Source: Monocercomonoides exilis (lineage: Eukaryota; Preaxostyla; Oxymonadida; Polymastigidae). From it: a DNA stretch of 64,000 bases. The notes beneath the pieces are model-generated. The model did not search any database and was not told the origin of the DNA. It saw only the letters and a program-made list of their open reading frames with translations. The translations under genes and the position numbers were made by a program. Below are positions 54,868-64,000 of this stretch, one piece after another (the first letter of the stretch is position 1; each line of letters opens with the position of its first letter). The DNA lies in the NCBI GenBank assembly GCA_001643675.2, contig LSRY02000011.1, positions 1 through 64,000 of the forward strand, read 5' to 3'.

Positions 54868-54975
54868 CGCTAACCGCGAGGTTAGGGAAAAGATCATCTC
54901 GCTACTACTCCAGTAGCGCTCGCTGGATGAAATCTGCGCACATCAATCCTGCGCGCAGATATTCATCCATCTCGC
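54868..54975. other. Cluster of three hairpins
   Basis: Three adjacent inverted repeats stand out in AT-rich surroundings. CTAACC/GGTTAG lies at 54,870-54,885. CGCTACT/AGTAGCG with a 5-nt loop lies at 54,900-54,918. GGATGAAATCTGCGC (54,925-54,939) lies opposite GCGCAGATATTCATCC (54,953-54,968), giving a stem of about 15 bp with one bulge. The cluster sits about 0.9-1 kb beyond the 28S 3' end. A role in rDNA termination, a replication barrier or a mobile-element end is possible but unproven. Confidence 0.75.
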
Positions 54976-55134
54976 GAAAAATGAAGAAGAGTAAAAAGTT
55001 CATGAAAAGAAAAAAGATAAAAGTTAAAGATTTCGGGGAGGGGCAAAATTTTCAACAAAAATTTGAAAACCTTCAAATTTGTACATAGCAAGAGTGACAA
55101 GATGGTGGTGTTATTTTTAAAAAATGAAGGCCTT

Positions 55135-55245
55135 TTCTGATGGGTAAGAGTCCCACCCAATGGCCGACGCGCCACGGCAAAGTTCGGTCGCTTTCGCTCC
55201 CCGCCCTTTTGCCGCGTTTGCCGCGCGGCCCCCACCCCACGTAAT
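55135..55245. other. GC-rich island in rDNA 3' spacer
   Basis: About 110 bp of high GC content begin at GATGGGTAAGAGTCCC and end at CACCCCACGTAATGG, bordered by AT-rich DNA on both sides. Short inverted copies CGGCAAA (55,175-55,181) and TTTGCCG (55,208-55,214 and 55,217-55,223) lie inside. No tRNA or 5S rRNA signature was recognised and the overlapping open frames show no family resemblance. Confidence 0.55.
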
Positions 55246-55275
55246 GGTTTCTTCCTTATTCATTTTCTATTTTTC

Positions 55276-55575
55276 AGAAATCAGAAACTTTTTCCTTGAA
55301 GTCAAAAATTGACTCAAAAAACTTCAATGTTTTCAGTGAATATTATCCAAAAAGATGGATCTATTTGATTAATATCATCACATTGAAACCATTGAAGAAG
55401 TCCCTTTCTTCTCTTTTATTGGAGTCAGAAACTTTTTTTAAAAGTGTTATTTTTTGATCACAAAAATTTGATTCAAAAATACTTCAAAGAAATGATGATT
55501 TAAACAATAAGATTAATATCATCATTTCTTTGAAGAAGTTCTTCTCAAGGGGAGGATAGAAACTTATTTTTGAAA
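55276..55575. repeat. 144-bp tandem duplication in rDNA 3' spacer
   Basis: Matching anchors repeat at near-constant spacing: TCAGAAACTTTTT at 55,281 and 55,425 and GATTAATATCATCA at 55,367 and 55,511 (144 bp each), and TTGAAGAAGT at 55,392 and 55,530. A third partial copy seems to start near 55,556 (GATAGAAACTTATTTTTG). Each copy contains an inverted repeat. It lies about 310-610 bp downstream of the predicted 28S 3' end in the direction of transcription. Confidence 0.75.
55482..55535 (-). promoter_or_regulatory. Perfect 18-bp inverted repeat downstream of 28S
   Basis: CTTCAAAGAAATGATGAT (55,482-55,499) and ATCATCATTTCTTTGAAG (55,518-55,535) are exact reverse complements around an 18-nt loop. 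A less perfect version occurs in the neighbouring repeat copy (about 55,322-55,398). In yeasts a stem-loop in the 3' external transcribed spacer is the RNase III entry site for pre-rRNA processing. The position here suggests a similar role, but that is inference. Confidence 0.55.
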
Positions 55576-56711
55576 TTATTTATTTTTGACTCATAAAAGT
55601 TTCATCCTTTATGACTTTTTCCCACATTGGATTCCCTCAAATTCCCATTTATTTTTCCTTTCCCAAAATGTATTTGGGGGTAGTACTTTATCCATGGTAT
55701 TATTAAGGCTTTCCAATCATCCGTCGTTAAAATTTTTTCAATGTTTTTATATTCAATCATTCATACGTTAAATCCCTTCAAACGAGGTTTAAGAGAATAT
55801 CTATGAATTTTAAAACATTTACTTGTGAGATTTTAGACGGACTTTTTTAATCAATGACTTAATCAAAAAAATGGATAAAATTGGACAATATTCAGAGTTA
55901 AGCCTCAGTAAATCGTGCAAACAAAACACTCTGAGACGCACAGCCCTCTGATAACATGGATTCGTCTAATCCGTCCTTCTCAGGCATGACCCCTTTAATA
56001 CTCTCATTTATCTTTACAATAGCCAGGCATATGGTCCAGCGAATGAAACGATTAATTCCAAACTAATGAAATCCGTTTTAATTACATTCACCTTATGTTT
56101 TGGACCAACCGTTCCGGCCAAATCTTTCAAAGGCGGTACAACCAATCCTTCAAGATCCTCGACTTGGAAATAAAATATCTCAATTTCCTTATAAATTTAC
56201 TCCCTTGTAAAGCAGTATAATATAGAATCTCAGTCTATATACCAGCTTCCATCCACAAGGCATTTAAAGGAGATACAAGACCCATCACATTATATTCTAG
56301 TCATATATGTTATTCTACAGCTCACCTGGAAGATATGACCCCATTTACACACATCCCTTTAACAGGATCTTCCCTTATCCAATCGTCGCCGACCGTAGAT
56401 AGGAGGGTTGTCAATATCCTCGATGGCCATGGTCTTAATTTCCATATCTCTATTTTTATCCAAAAATCAATTCCCTTTCTTAACAGGCATGCCCAGGAGA
56501 TTATCAATATAATCCTTCAATTGTCTTCTTATAATTCTCTGGAATAGATTCTGACTTAGAGGCGTTCAGTCATAATCTAACGTATGGTAGCTTCGCGGCA
56601 CTAGTTTCTCAACTAACCGCAAATGCCAATTATACGATTCTAGGGTTCCTCTCGTACTTACTAGAATTACCATCTTGACAATAATTACACAATATCAGTA
56701 GGGTAAAACTA

Positions 56712-56749
<38 letters not shown>

Positions 56750-57571
56750 TGTTAGTGGGTGAACAATCCAACACTTGGCGAATTCTGCTTCGCAATGATA
56801 GGAAGAGCCGACATCGAAGAATCAAAAAGCAACGTCGCTATGAACGCTTGGCTGCCACAAGCCAGTTATCCCTATGGTAACTTTTCTGACACCTCTGGCT
56901 TCATGCTTCGAAGAGTTTAACTCTTTACTCAAAGGATCGGTAGGCCACGCTTTCACCGTTTACATTCGTACTGAAAATTATCAAATCAAATGAGCTTTTA
57001 CCCTTCTGTTCTACGTGAGATTTCTGTTCTCACTGAGCTCATCTTAGGACACCTGCGTTGTTGTTTAACAGATGTGCCGCCCCAGCCGAACTCCCCATCA
57101 GAAAATGTCTTTGAAAGAGATTCTAGTTAATAAACAAAAAATAGAACAGGGAAATCTTTGATTATCCCAATGTCCCTTGCTTATTTATTCCTCATATCTA
57201 CAATAAAATGCGATCTCTCTTGCGAAAGAAAACAAACACTTTATTGGATTTCTTATCCCCATTCACAAGAATGAAGACATAGAAAAGGTTTAGTTCCAGA
57301 ATTACAGTTTGAAATATGACCATTAAACAAAAAAGAATATTAACCTAATAACATTCCCAACAGCCATATTTTTAGATCAAACCGTATCTCTCCTTAATCA
57401 AATAAGTAAAATAATAATAAAAGCAGCGGTATTTCAAGGTCGAGAAAAGAAAAGAAACAACAAGCTTTCAACATTGAGTTGCCCCCAACATCAAAAACCC
57501 ATCATCCCTTCTCCCGTTAACTCTTTAATCTCCGCTTTATTCTACATCTCCTAAATCATTTCACAGATTCT

Positions 57572-57609
<38 letters not shown>

Positions 57610-57725
57610 GATTTTCCAAGCCCGTTCCCTTGGCTGTGGGTTCGCTAGTAGATAGGGACAGTGGGAATCTCGTTAATCCATTCATGCGCGTCGGAAATTA
57701 ACCGACGAGGCATTTAATACCTTAA

Positions 57726-58647
57726 GTATTTTAATCAATCAAAACCTTTCCAATAGGAAAACCTTTGACCCAATGTTGCTTCTCTGTGGGAGCTATTCAA
57801 AACATTGCACACTTTAACCATCGTGTGGAATGGCACGTCCCTTAAGCCTCCTTGGATGGTTGAATAAATACAAATGTTTCATCAACAGATGTGATTATTC
57901 CCTTCCCGACAGACCCACACCTTACCGTGCTCTACGACGATCTCGACAAGTTCACACTTTTCAGATTCGCCACGGGATTAACTCATGTCAAAGATAACAG
58001 ATTATTTTTCTCCATTTACCTTGCTGGAAGCCTTCCCGTACCAGGTTGTGTTGCCGCTGGTGTGCCCACAGTTCAGAAGGAATCAATGGTTAAACGTCAG
58101 AAATCTCTTTCCTCCAGGGATCTTATAGTAGAAAAGTACAAATCAGATCTCAAAAATGTCTGGATTGATCATCCAACCACTATCTCAACCTGGTTTGGTC
58201 CAATAATATTGCAAAGTCATCGACGATACAAATCTACCAGTCGGATTCACCAAAACTGCAGAAGGGAAGTATCAATACAACTTCACCGACCCAGAATTGA
58301 CAGATAAGAAAAGATACAGACCAATTGCCTATCGGATGTCATTCCTTCTTGATCCAAATTTTACAATTCGGATTACACAGTATCCCATTTATGCCATAAT
58401 CCCTTATGTTATAATTGGGAACACCATCTTGAGACCCTTGAAACCAATAAATCAAGGAATGGCTGTCCAGGTGGTCCCCATTGCCACCATATAGTCAAAT
58501 GCCTGATACCAGGACCCTTTTCAGAATCCTAAGTATTTTTCTTTCATTTCACCATTTCCTTTTTCATATCACCAGTTCGACTAGTGAGTCAAAATACCCT
58601 TCCATTGAAAGTATCTCACTTTGCCTCCCTTTTATATATTATTAGTT
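57726..58647 (-). other. Group I intron at LSU position L1925
   Basis: The 28S motif GACTCTC..TTAAGG of the peptidyl-transferase region is split, with flanks GGGAGTAACTATGACTCTC on one side and CTTAAGGTATTAAATGCC on the other; about 920 bp lie between. In the RNA sense I can trace core pairings. P1 is exon CTCTC with guide GGGAG (58,625-58,629). P3 is CACACC (58,059-58,064) with GGTGTG (57,916-57,921). P4 is CGGGA (58,034-58,038) with TCCCG (57,973-57,977). P7 is GCACG (57,926-57,930) with CGTGC (57,833-57,837), followed by a P9-like hairpin CACAC/GTGTG. This is the site used by the Tetrahymena and Physarum LSU introns. Exact splice points are uncertain: neither simple placement ends the intron in the usual G. 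The endonuclease gene lies between P1 and P3 on the opposite strand. Confidence 0.87.
58086..58532 (+). pseudogene. I-PpoI-family His-Cys box homing endonuclease, antisense in group I intron, two frameshifts
   Basis: The gene lies in the L1925 intron but on the strand opposite to the rRNA. The likely start is the ATG at 58,086; the longer upstream open frame (from 57,891) overlaps the intron's catalytic core. Length is 149 codons if read through, against 163 residues in I-PpoI. The third frame segment contains SHLCHNPLC, catalytic His at 58,386-58,388, zinc ligands Cys (58,392, 58,407) and His (58,422), the metal-binding Asn of TNKSRNGC (58,446), then the second zinc site C..C-H-H-I-V-K-C (58,464, 58,482, 58,488, 58,500). 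The middle segment has YCKV (the first zinc Cys, 58,210) and VGFTK, matching the I-PpoI GVGF block. The frame shifts by one base near 58,205 and back near 58,360, so the original frame is restored. In the known family the enzyme cuts intron-less rDNA alleles to spread the intron. This copy is either decayed or carries two indel errors. Confidence 0.85.
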
Positions 58648-58684
<37 letters not shown>

Positions 58685-58700
58685 ATTGAATTTCTTCACT

Positions 58701-58731
<31 letters not shown>

Positions 58732-60356
58732 ATGTGTTAACACCGTTTTCCAGCCATCACATTGCTGTGTTTTAATTAAACAGTCGGATTCCCCTTGTCC
58801 GTTCCAGTTCTAAGTCGGTTGTTATTTTAAATAAAAGCCATAGCATATAATATTATCAGTGTGATGTTGCCACCCCAACTGTAATCTAGCTATAAATATT
58901 GGGACAATCTTTCGATTAAATAAAGGATATCCAGATCAAAGAAACGGCAACTGTTATAATCAAGCAACACAAAAACTGAAACCCTTATAAAAGAATCCGA
59001 ATCAGACAAAGAAAAAGACAAGTCTCCTTCCTTTATCCAACCAGCCAATTATAAGCCATTCCAATCCCCATGTCACAAGCCGTTTTTGTGTGTTCCGAAA
59101 ACTTCAATCACAACTGACAAATCCTTCACTTCTGGTAAAGTCAAAATCTATCTTTTCATATAGCAGAACTGACCTTCCAAGTCAAATCTCAAATGAAGTT
59201 TGACCCCATTCAAAATTCAAAACTCAAAAAAATCCTCTTTCCATATTACATTCAATAAACCCAACCAAAAAAGAAAAGAAAACAAGTTGCCCCATTTTCT
59301 CCCCCTTTTTATATTACCAGAACCCAACGGCTCAACCCTTAGAGCCAATCCTTTTCCCAAGGTTACGGATCTATTTTGCCGAATTCCCTTACCTACTTTT
59401 TCTAATTGACTAGAGGCTACTCACCTAGAAGACCTGTTGCGGTTATTAGTACGACCGAGTGTGAAAATCAAATTCTTAAAAAATAATATCAGTCCCCTGA
59501 AGTTTCATGGATCGTTAAACATGCACCAGACCAAATAATACTTGCATCCCTGTATAATGAAATACAAGACCTCAAATACAGTTAAAAGGTACCCTCTTCC
59601 GAGGTTTCTCTAAACTGCATTTTTATTTAGTTGAGGGCTCTTCCGACTGGGTAACCACTTCTCCGAATAAATCGTTTTCATGGTCACCGCTATAGCAAGT
59701 AACTTATAACTTATAAATTAATTATATAGCTTCATCAGTCGTTAAGAAGAAAAGAAAACTCTTCCCGGGATGTTTACCGATGAGTTCAGGCTTCTTTGCG
59801 TTACCGCTTTTGTTCTCCACATTTTTTAGTGTTATTCCAAAACTCTGTTACAAGTCTTGAAACCAAATTTTTCTTTATTATTTCGGTATAGGAATATTAA
59901 CCTATTTCCCTTTCGATTTCTATAAATATATCACACTTAACAAAAATCTTGCGATTTGTTAAGAATATTTTTAGAAAACAAACGGTATTTAACCGATACC
60001 TTAGGATCGACTAACCCATGTCTCAATGAGATTCACATGGAACCTTTCTTCACTTCAGTCTTCAAAGTATTACCCCATTTGGGAAGGTCCTCCCATTTGA
60101 ATATTTGCTACTACCACCAAGATCAGCACTATCGACCGTTCCATTTGTATTCACATACAAACTTCAAAACTTATTAAAAAAATATCCAGAACAATAGAAA
60201 AATAAATTTCCCTATCACCCCAAAATACCTTTTTATTCCTTTTTGATCGACACGCCCTCCTACATAAGCTATAACTTCCCTATCATAGCTTAGTCATGTA
60301 TAAGTATCATCGCTATTACATATGCTCCAGCGCCATCCATTTTCAGGGCCAATTCA

Positions 60357-60390
<34 letters not shown>

Positions 60391-60892
60391 ATACCAACTT
60401 CCATGGCCACCGTCCTGCTGTCAAAATGAATTGACACCTTTTCTGGTATCTATATGAGCATATATTTAGGCACTTTAACATGACGTTCGGTTCATCCCGC
60501 ATCGCCAGTTCTGCTTACCAAAAATGGCCCACTAAGAGCTTATTATTTTTCTCAACAAATATGGGTTTTCTTTTTATTAGTTAATCAAAGTTTATCTAAA
60601 AGATTTTCAAACAACTTTTTCGAGTAGTAGAAAACAAATCCTTATAAAGACTACCGGAGTCCTACGGATGTTTAGGGTTTTCTTAAAATGCAAACCAAAA
60701 CAATCAGCACGTCCAGACTCCTTAAAATAGCATTCTACAAGCCTTCTTACCAGCTTCATCAATAGAACACTAAAAGATTACCTTGCCAATTTAGAGTTTG
60801 AGAATAGGTTGAAGAAATTATTTCTCCAAGACCTCTAATCATTCGCTTTACCTGACAAAACATTCTTTCATTATAAGCTCCTGCTATCCGGG

Positions 60893-60931
<39 letters not shown>

Positions 60932-62203
60932 GAGTCTTTCGCCCCTATACCCAAATTTGACGAACGAGTTGCACGTCAGTATCGCTACGAGCTTCCATCA
61001 GAGTTTCCTCTGACTTCACCCTAATTCAGGCATAGTTCACCATCTTTCGGGTCCTAGCAGATATGCTATAACTCAAACCATAAGAAAAGCAGCCTGGTTT
61101 TACCCAAAAAAACTACCTTTTAACAAAAACTTTATGGTTGGTCAATGTTGCCAGGATCTCCACCAAAAGGATTTACCCTCTCGGCGAATAACCCCTTCAC
61201 ATTTAAGGGCTTTCCAAATAATCCCCTTCACTTTCATTACGCATCCCTGGGTTTTATCCACCCGAATACTCGCATATCTGATAGACTCCTTGGTCCGTGT
61301 TTCAAGACGGGGCGATATAAAGCGCATCAACAAAGTCAATTCTTCTTATTTGGAATAGGAAATCGATATTAGAATCGCCATATTTAAGATCAATTAGTTC
61401 ACTAATAAATAAGACAATATTACCATTTATTCTTAATTCAATATAATCAAGCGAGCTTAACCAATTGAAACAAATCTTTTAAAAAACCAAATATGAAGAA
61501 AAAGAAAACAAGTTTCTTCTTCAACTTATCTGATTTAATTAAAAAATTTGGAATAAATTGAAAAATATCATCCCAGAACTAATATATGTAAACTCTGGTA
61601 TTCTCGATATTTCCATCCCGTATCTGATATCTTTAACCAATCCATATTCTCAGATACTTATTACAAAGTATTCTATCCCTGTATCGAATCCAATAGGTAA
61701 GTCTTGCTTCAGGATTATAACAGAATAGGAAATCATCAAGTTTAATAAAAAACCTGACAATATTCAATAATGTCTATTCCCACCTTTCCTCCTATGTGGA
61801 TTTCGGTTATTATCAAAACTATAGAATACCATTGACCGCATTCTTATGTTTAACATTCATCCATACAAGCCTTTTACAGCCTATATGAAGAGAAGGGAAA
61901 TGATGCTATCCTGAGCAAAGTGGTTCGGCTATTACACCTTTCTTTTATATCCTTATAAGCACGGGTTTATATCAGATATCAATAACAATTATAAATTACT
62001 ATTCATATGTATCCCCCGACTTTACAGTTAAGCTTACAAGTCACTCAGGCCACAATACACCAACCCTCTAGTATTCCATGTCCATAAGAAAATAATTTAA
62101 TTATATTAATAAAAAACATCTCTGCACTTTCTAAATTTTATATCGCTTGTCCTTTTGGCAGTTTCAAGCACTACTTTCATTCTCTTTTCAAAGTTCTTTT
62201 CAT

Positions 62204-62237
<34 letters not shown>

Positions 62238-62742
62238 TTGTCAATATTTAGCCTTGGATGAAGCTTACCACCCAATTAGGGTTGCAATCTCAAACAACCC
62301 GACTCTATGATTGTAATGTCCAACCGTGACATTTAAACCAAAAAAAGCCATGACAAGTTTGACCCTGCCACATCTTCCTTCAGTAGGAATCGAGATCTAC
62401 TTTTTACTATATAAACGGGGCTATTACCCTCTCCGGCATTCCTTTCCAAAAACAAAAATAGAAATTTTGATCTCTAAATCATATTCCCGTCACTGACATT
62501 AATCTCTCAGAGTTTGACCCCCAAGAGAAATTACATCTTTAAAGTACAACTCTTATTACTTTCTATCAATTGTTAGCCAAGTCAAAAGTTGCCTTTCTTC
62601 TCAACTAACTCATAATAAGATTTTAACTTTGGGCTTTTCCTTCTTCCCTCGCAGGTACTAAAGGAATCCTCGTTAGTTTCTTTTCCTCCGCTTATTAAGA
62701 TGCTTCAGTTCAGCGGGTAATCTTGCTTGATATTTCAGATTG

Positions 62743-62961
62743 ATAATCATAATTATTAAAATATTCTTTCTCATCATTCATTTAATATTAAAATTTATAT
62801 TAATATTTCAATATTATTTTAATATTATTATTTCTATTTGAAAAAGAAATTATTATTATTAATAATAATTAAAGATTATATTTTCATAATAGAAAATTTA
62901 ATCTCAAATAATATAAAACAAATCTATTTTGATTTAAATAGATTTATAATAAATTTATAAC
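62743..62961 (-). other. ITS2
   Basis: An extremely AT-rich spacer of about 215 bp between the predicted 5.8S 3' end and 28S 5' end, full of ATTATTAAT-type runs. Borders are estimated from the neighbouring rRNAs. Confidence 0.85.
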
Positions 62962-63128
62962 CAATTCTGAAACAAGCATGGTCCCTCAATTATAGAAATA
63001 ACTGAGAAACCGCAATATGCGTTCAAAATTTTGATGACTCGTAGATTTCTGCGATTCGCATTAGCTATCGCGCTTTGCTGCGTTCTTCATCGATACAAGA
63101 GCCAAGATATCCACTGCCAAAAGTTTTT
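62962..63128 (-). rRNA. 5.8S ribosomal RNA
   Basis: The minus strand reads AACTTTTGGCAGTGGATATC, then CGATGAAGAACGCAGC, then TTTTGAACGCATATTGCGG, the canonical 5.8S blocks in the right order, and ends near CATGCTTGTTTCAG. Length is about 160-167 nt, the normal size. The 3' part pairs with the 28S 5' end in the ribosome. Both ends are estimated. Confidence 0.93.
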
Positions 63129-63240
63129 TTAATTTTTCTATTTTTAAAAAAACTTTCTATTTGTAATAATATCGTTCATAATCATTATTAACCTCTTTAT
63201 TATTTTTAAATTTATCTAATTGTTTTAATTGTTAAATAAA

Positions 63241-63243
<3 letters not shown>
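63129..63243 (-). other. ITS1
   Basis: A short AT-rich spacer of about 115 bp between the 18S 3' end and 5.8S, with no gene content. Confidence 0.87.
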
Positions 63244-63304
<61 letters not shown>

Positions 63305-63386
63305 AATAAGATTTACTGTCCTTCTAATTAAATCCTAGAGAATCGAAACCCTCACAAGATCCAACAATCCAGACATTTCATCTGAT

Positions 63387-63436
<50 letters not shown>

Positions 63437-64000
63437 ATCAGCGCAATCTGATGAATTGCACTTACTAGGTATTCCTCGTTCATGATCCAAAATTACAAAG
63501 ATCAATCCCCATCACGATAAAGTTTCAAAAGATTACCCAATCCTTTCGGATAAGGGAATTGCATGTGTTAAAAAATAGCATCCCCCTTTCAAAGCCCCAT
63601 AAAGAAGCCCTGAAACAAAAAACACTATTTTTTTGATTTAACACACCCAAAAACAACTTGTTGACTTTATCAGTGTAGCGCGCGTGCGGCCCAGAACATC
63701 TAAGGGCATCACAGACCTGTTATTGCCTCATGCTTCCCCCATGTGCAACCATGGTAGTCCCTCTAAGTAGGTTCGAATATAGATCCAGAGCCCCTTTAGC
63801 CTTCCACCACAACCCCGTGAAGAGCCATGATAGAATAAAATAACTAAAAGAGAATTACAATCCATATCGAAATATTTTAATGATAATTTCAATAACTCAC
63901 TTCCAAAACAAACTTCTTCCAAACAGCCGAAACTGCTCAAAACAAATCCATCCTGAAAGCTTAATGAGCTATCTCAAAATATATATTTCAATATTAACCA
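63244..64000 (-). rRNA. 18S (SSU) ribosomal RNA, 3' part only
   Basis: The 3' terminus is at 63,244 (GGTGAACCTGCGGAAGGATC then ATTA in rRNA sense). Upstream come GTACACACCGCCCGTCGCTC near 63,410 and GGGCCGCACGCGCGCTACAC near 63,685, all highly conserved. The remainder runs off the window edge. About 90 extra nucleotides at 63,555-63,650 and an AT-rich insert from about 63,770 are enlarged variable regions. Open frames here are rRNA shadows. Confidence 0.96.

Larger units (their letters stand above)
55885..62742 (-). rRNA. 28S (LSU) ribosomal RNA, interrupted by a group I intron
   Basis: Read on the minus strand, the gene starts near 62,742 (ATTACCCGCTGAACTGAAGC, then AATAAGCGGAGGAAAAGAAA). 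It passes all the usual landmarks: TTTTCAAAGTTC-side helices near 62,190, the conserved block at 60,880-61,080, ACCCTTAGAGCCAATCC (plus-strand reading) near 59,335, the peptidyl-transferase region at 57,590-57,730, and the sarcin-ricin loop, AGTACGAGAGGAAC, at 56,645-56,658. It ends near 55,885 after TTTACTGAGGCTTAA. Both ends are estimated by homology. Even without the 0.92-kb intron at 57,726-58,647 the rRNA is about 5.9 kb, much longer than a yeast 25S of about 3.4 kb. Enlargements sit at about 57,096-57,560, 58,835-59,325, 60,560-60,770 and 61,370-62,150, and are AT-rich like the genome. Apparent open frames in this interval are rRNA shadows, apart from the homing endonuclease. Confidence 0.95.

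Noticed and set aside
54963-55235. 90-codon minus-strand open frame over the GC-rich island
   Set aside because: Composition switches from Arg/Gly-rich to Phe/Leu-rich exactly where base composition changes; no domain and no homology recognised.
57891-58085. In-frame N-terminal extension of the endonuclease open frame
   Set aside because: This stretch coincides with the P3, P4 and P7 core of the group I intron on the other strand, so its open frame is better explained as intron RNA structure; the ATG at 58,086 is a more likely start.
59200-61372. Small open frames inside 28S (for example 59,200-59,409, 60,290-60,502, 61,134-61,358)
   Set aside because: They overlap conserved LSU rRNA helices and are by-products of the rRNA sequence.
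61370-62150. A second group I intron in the enlarged 28S D2 region
   Set aside because: No P4/P7-type core pairing or endonuclease motif was seen; sequence gain is better explained as expansion-segment growth.

Overview
The window is eukaryotic nuclear DNA, probably from an AT-rich microbial eukaryote. It has three blocks: a GC-richer satellite array (1 to about 45,822), an AT-rich stretch with one protein gene (about 45,823 to 55,880), and a minus-strand ribosomal DNA unit (about 55,885 to the window end). A nuclear rDNA group I intron with a His-Cys box homing endonuclease, spliceosomal introns of about 50-80 bp, a tyrosine-recombinase (Crypton-type) gene and an unusually long AT-rich LSU rRNA all point to a protist. 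I cannot name the genus from sequence alone.

Satellite block. About 127 head-to-tail copies of a unit averaging about 358 bp fill the first 45.8 kb. The leftmost 4-5 kb are ragged, with many small indels. The rest is nearly homogeneous, with a few diagnostic variants (T-tract length, GAGCC versus GAGCTC) forming regional blocks. Each unit carries a perfect 10-bp GC-rich hairpin and a 61-bp composite hairpin. All open frames here are by-products of the repeat. The array stops abruptly at about 45,822 inside a unit.

Middle block. From 45,930 to 49,239 I see only AT-rich non-coding sequence. A long minus-strand gene (49,240 to about 52,281) encodes a Crypton-like tyrosine recombinase. Its R, HxxR, W and Y residues are all present and a Myb/SANT-like helical segment lies near the C terminus. 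Its 5' end appears to be split by two short GT-AG introns. The spacer from 52,282 to 55,884 contains a 193-bp tandem duplication, a cluster of three hairpins, a small GC-rich island, and a 144-bp tandem duplication carrying a perfect 18-bp inverted repeat close to the 3' end of the LSU rRNA.

rDNA block, all on the minus strand. In transcription order it holds partial 18S (window end to 63,244), ITS1, 5.8S, ITS2, and 28S (about 62,742 to 55,885). The 28S spans about 6.9 kb. Of this about 0.92 kb is a group I intron at the classic L1925 position in the CTCTCTTAAGG motif of the peptidyl-transferase region; the rest reflects enlarged AT-rich expansion segments. On the strand opposite to the rRNA, the intron carries an I-PpoI-family His-Cys box endonuclease gene with every zinc and catalytic position recognisable, but with two mutually compensating frameshifts. 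This antisense mobile gene is the most interesting item in the window.
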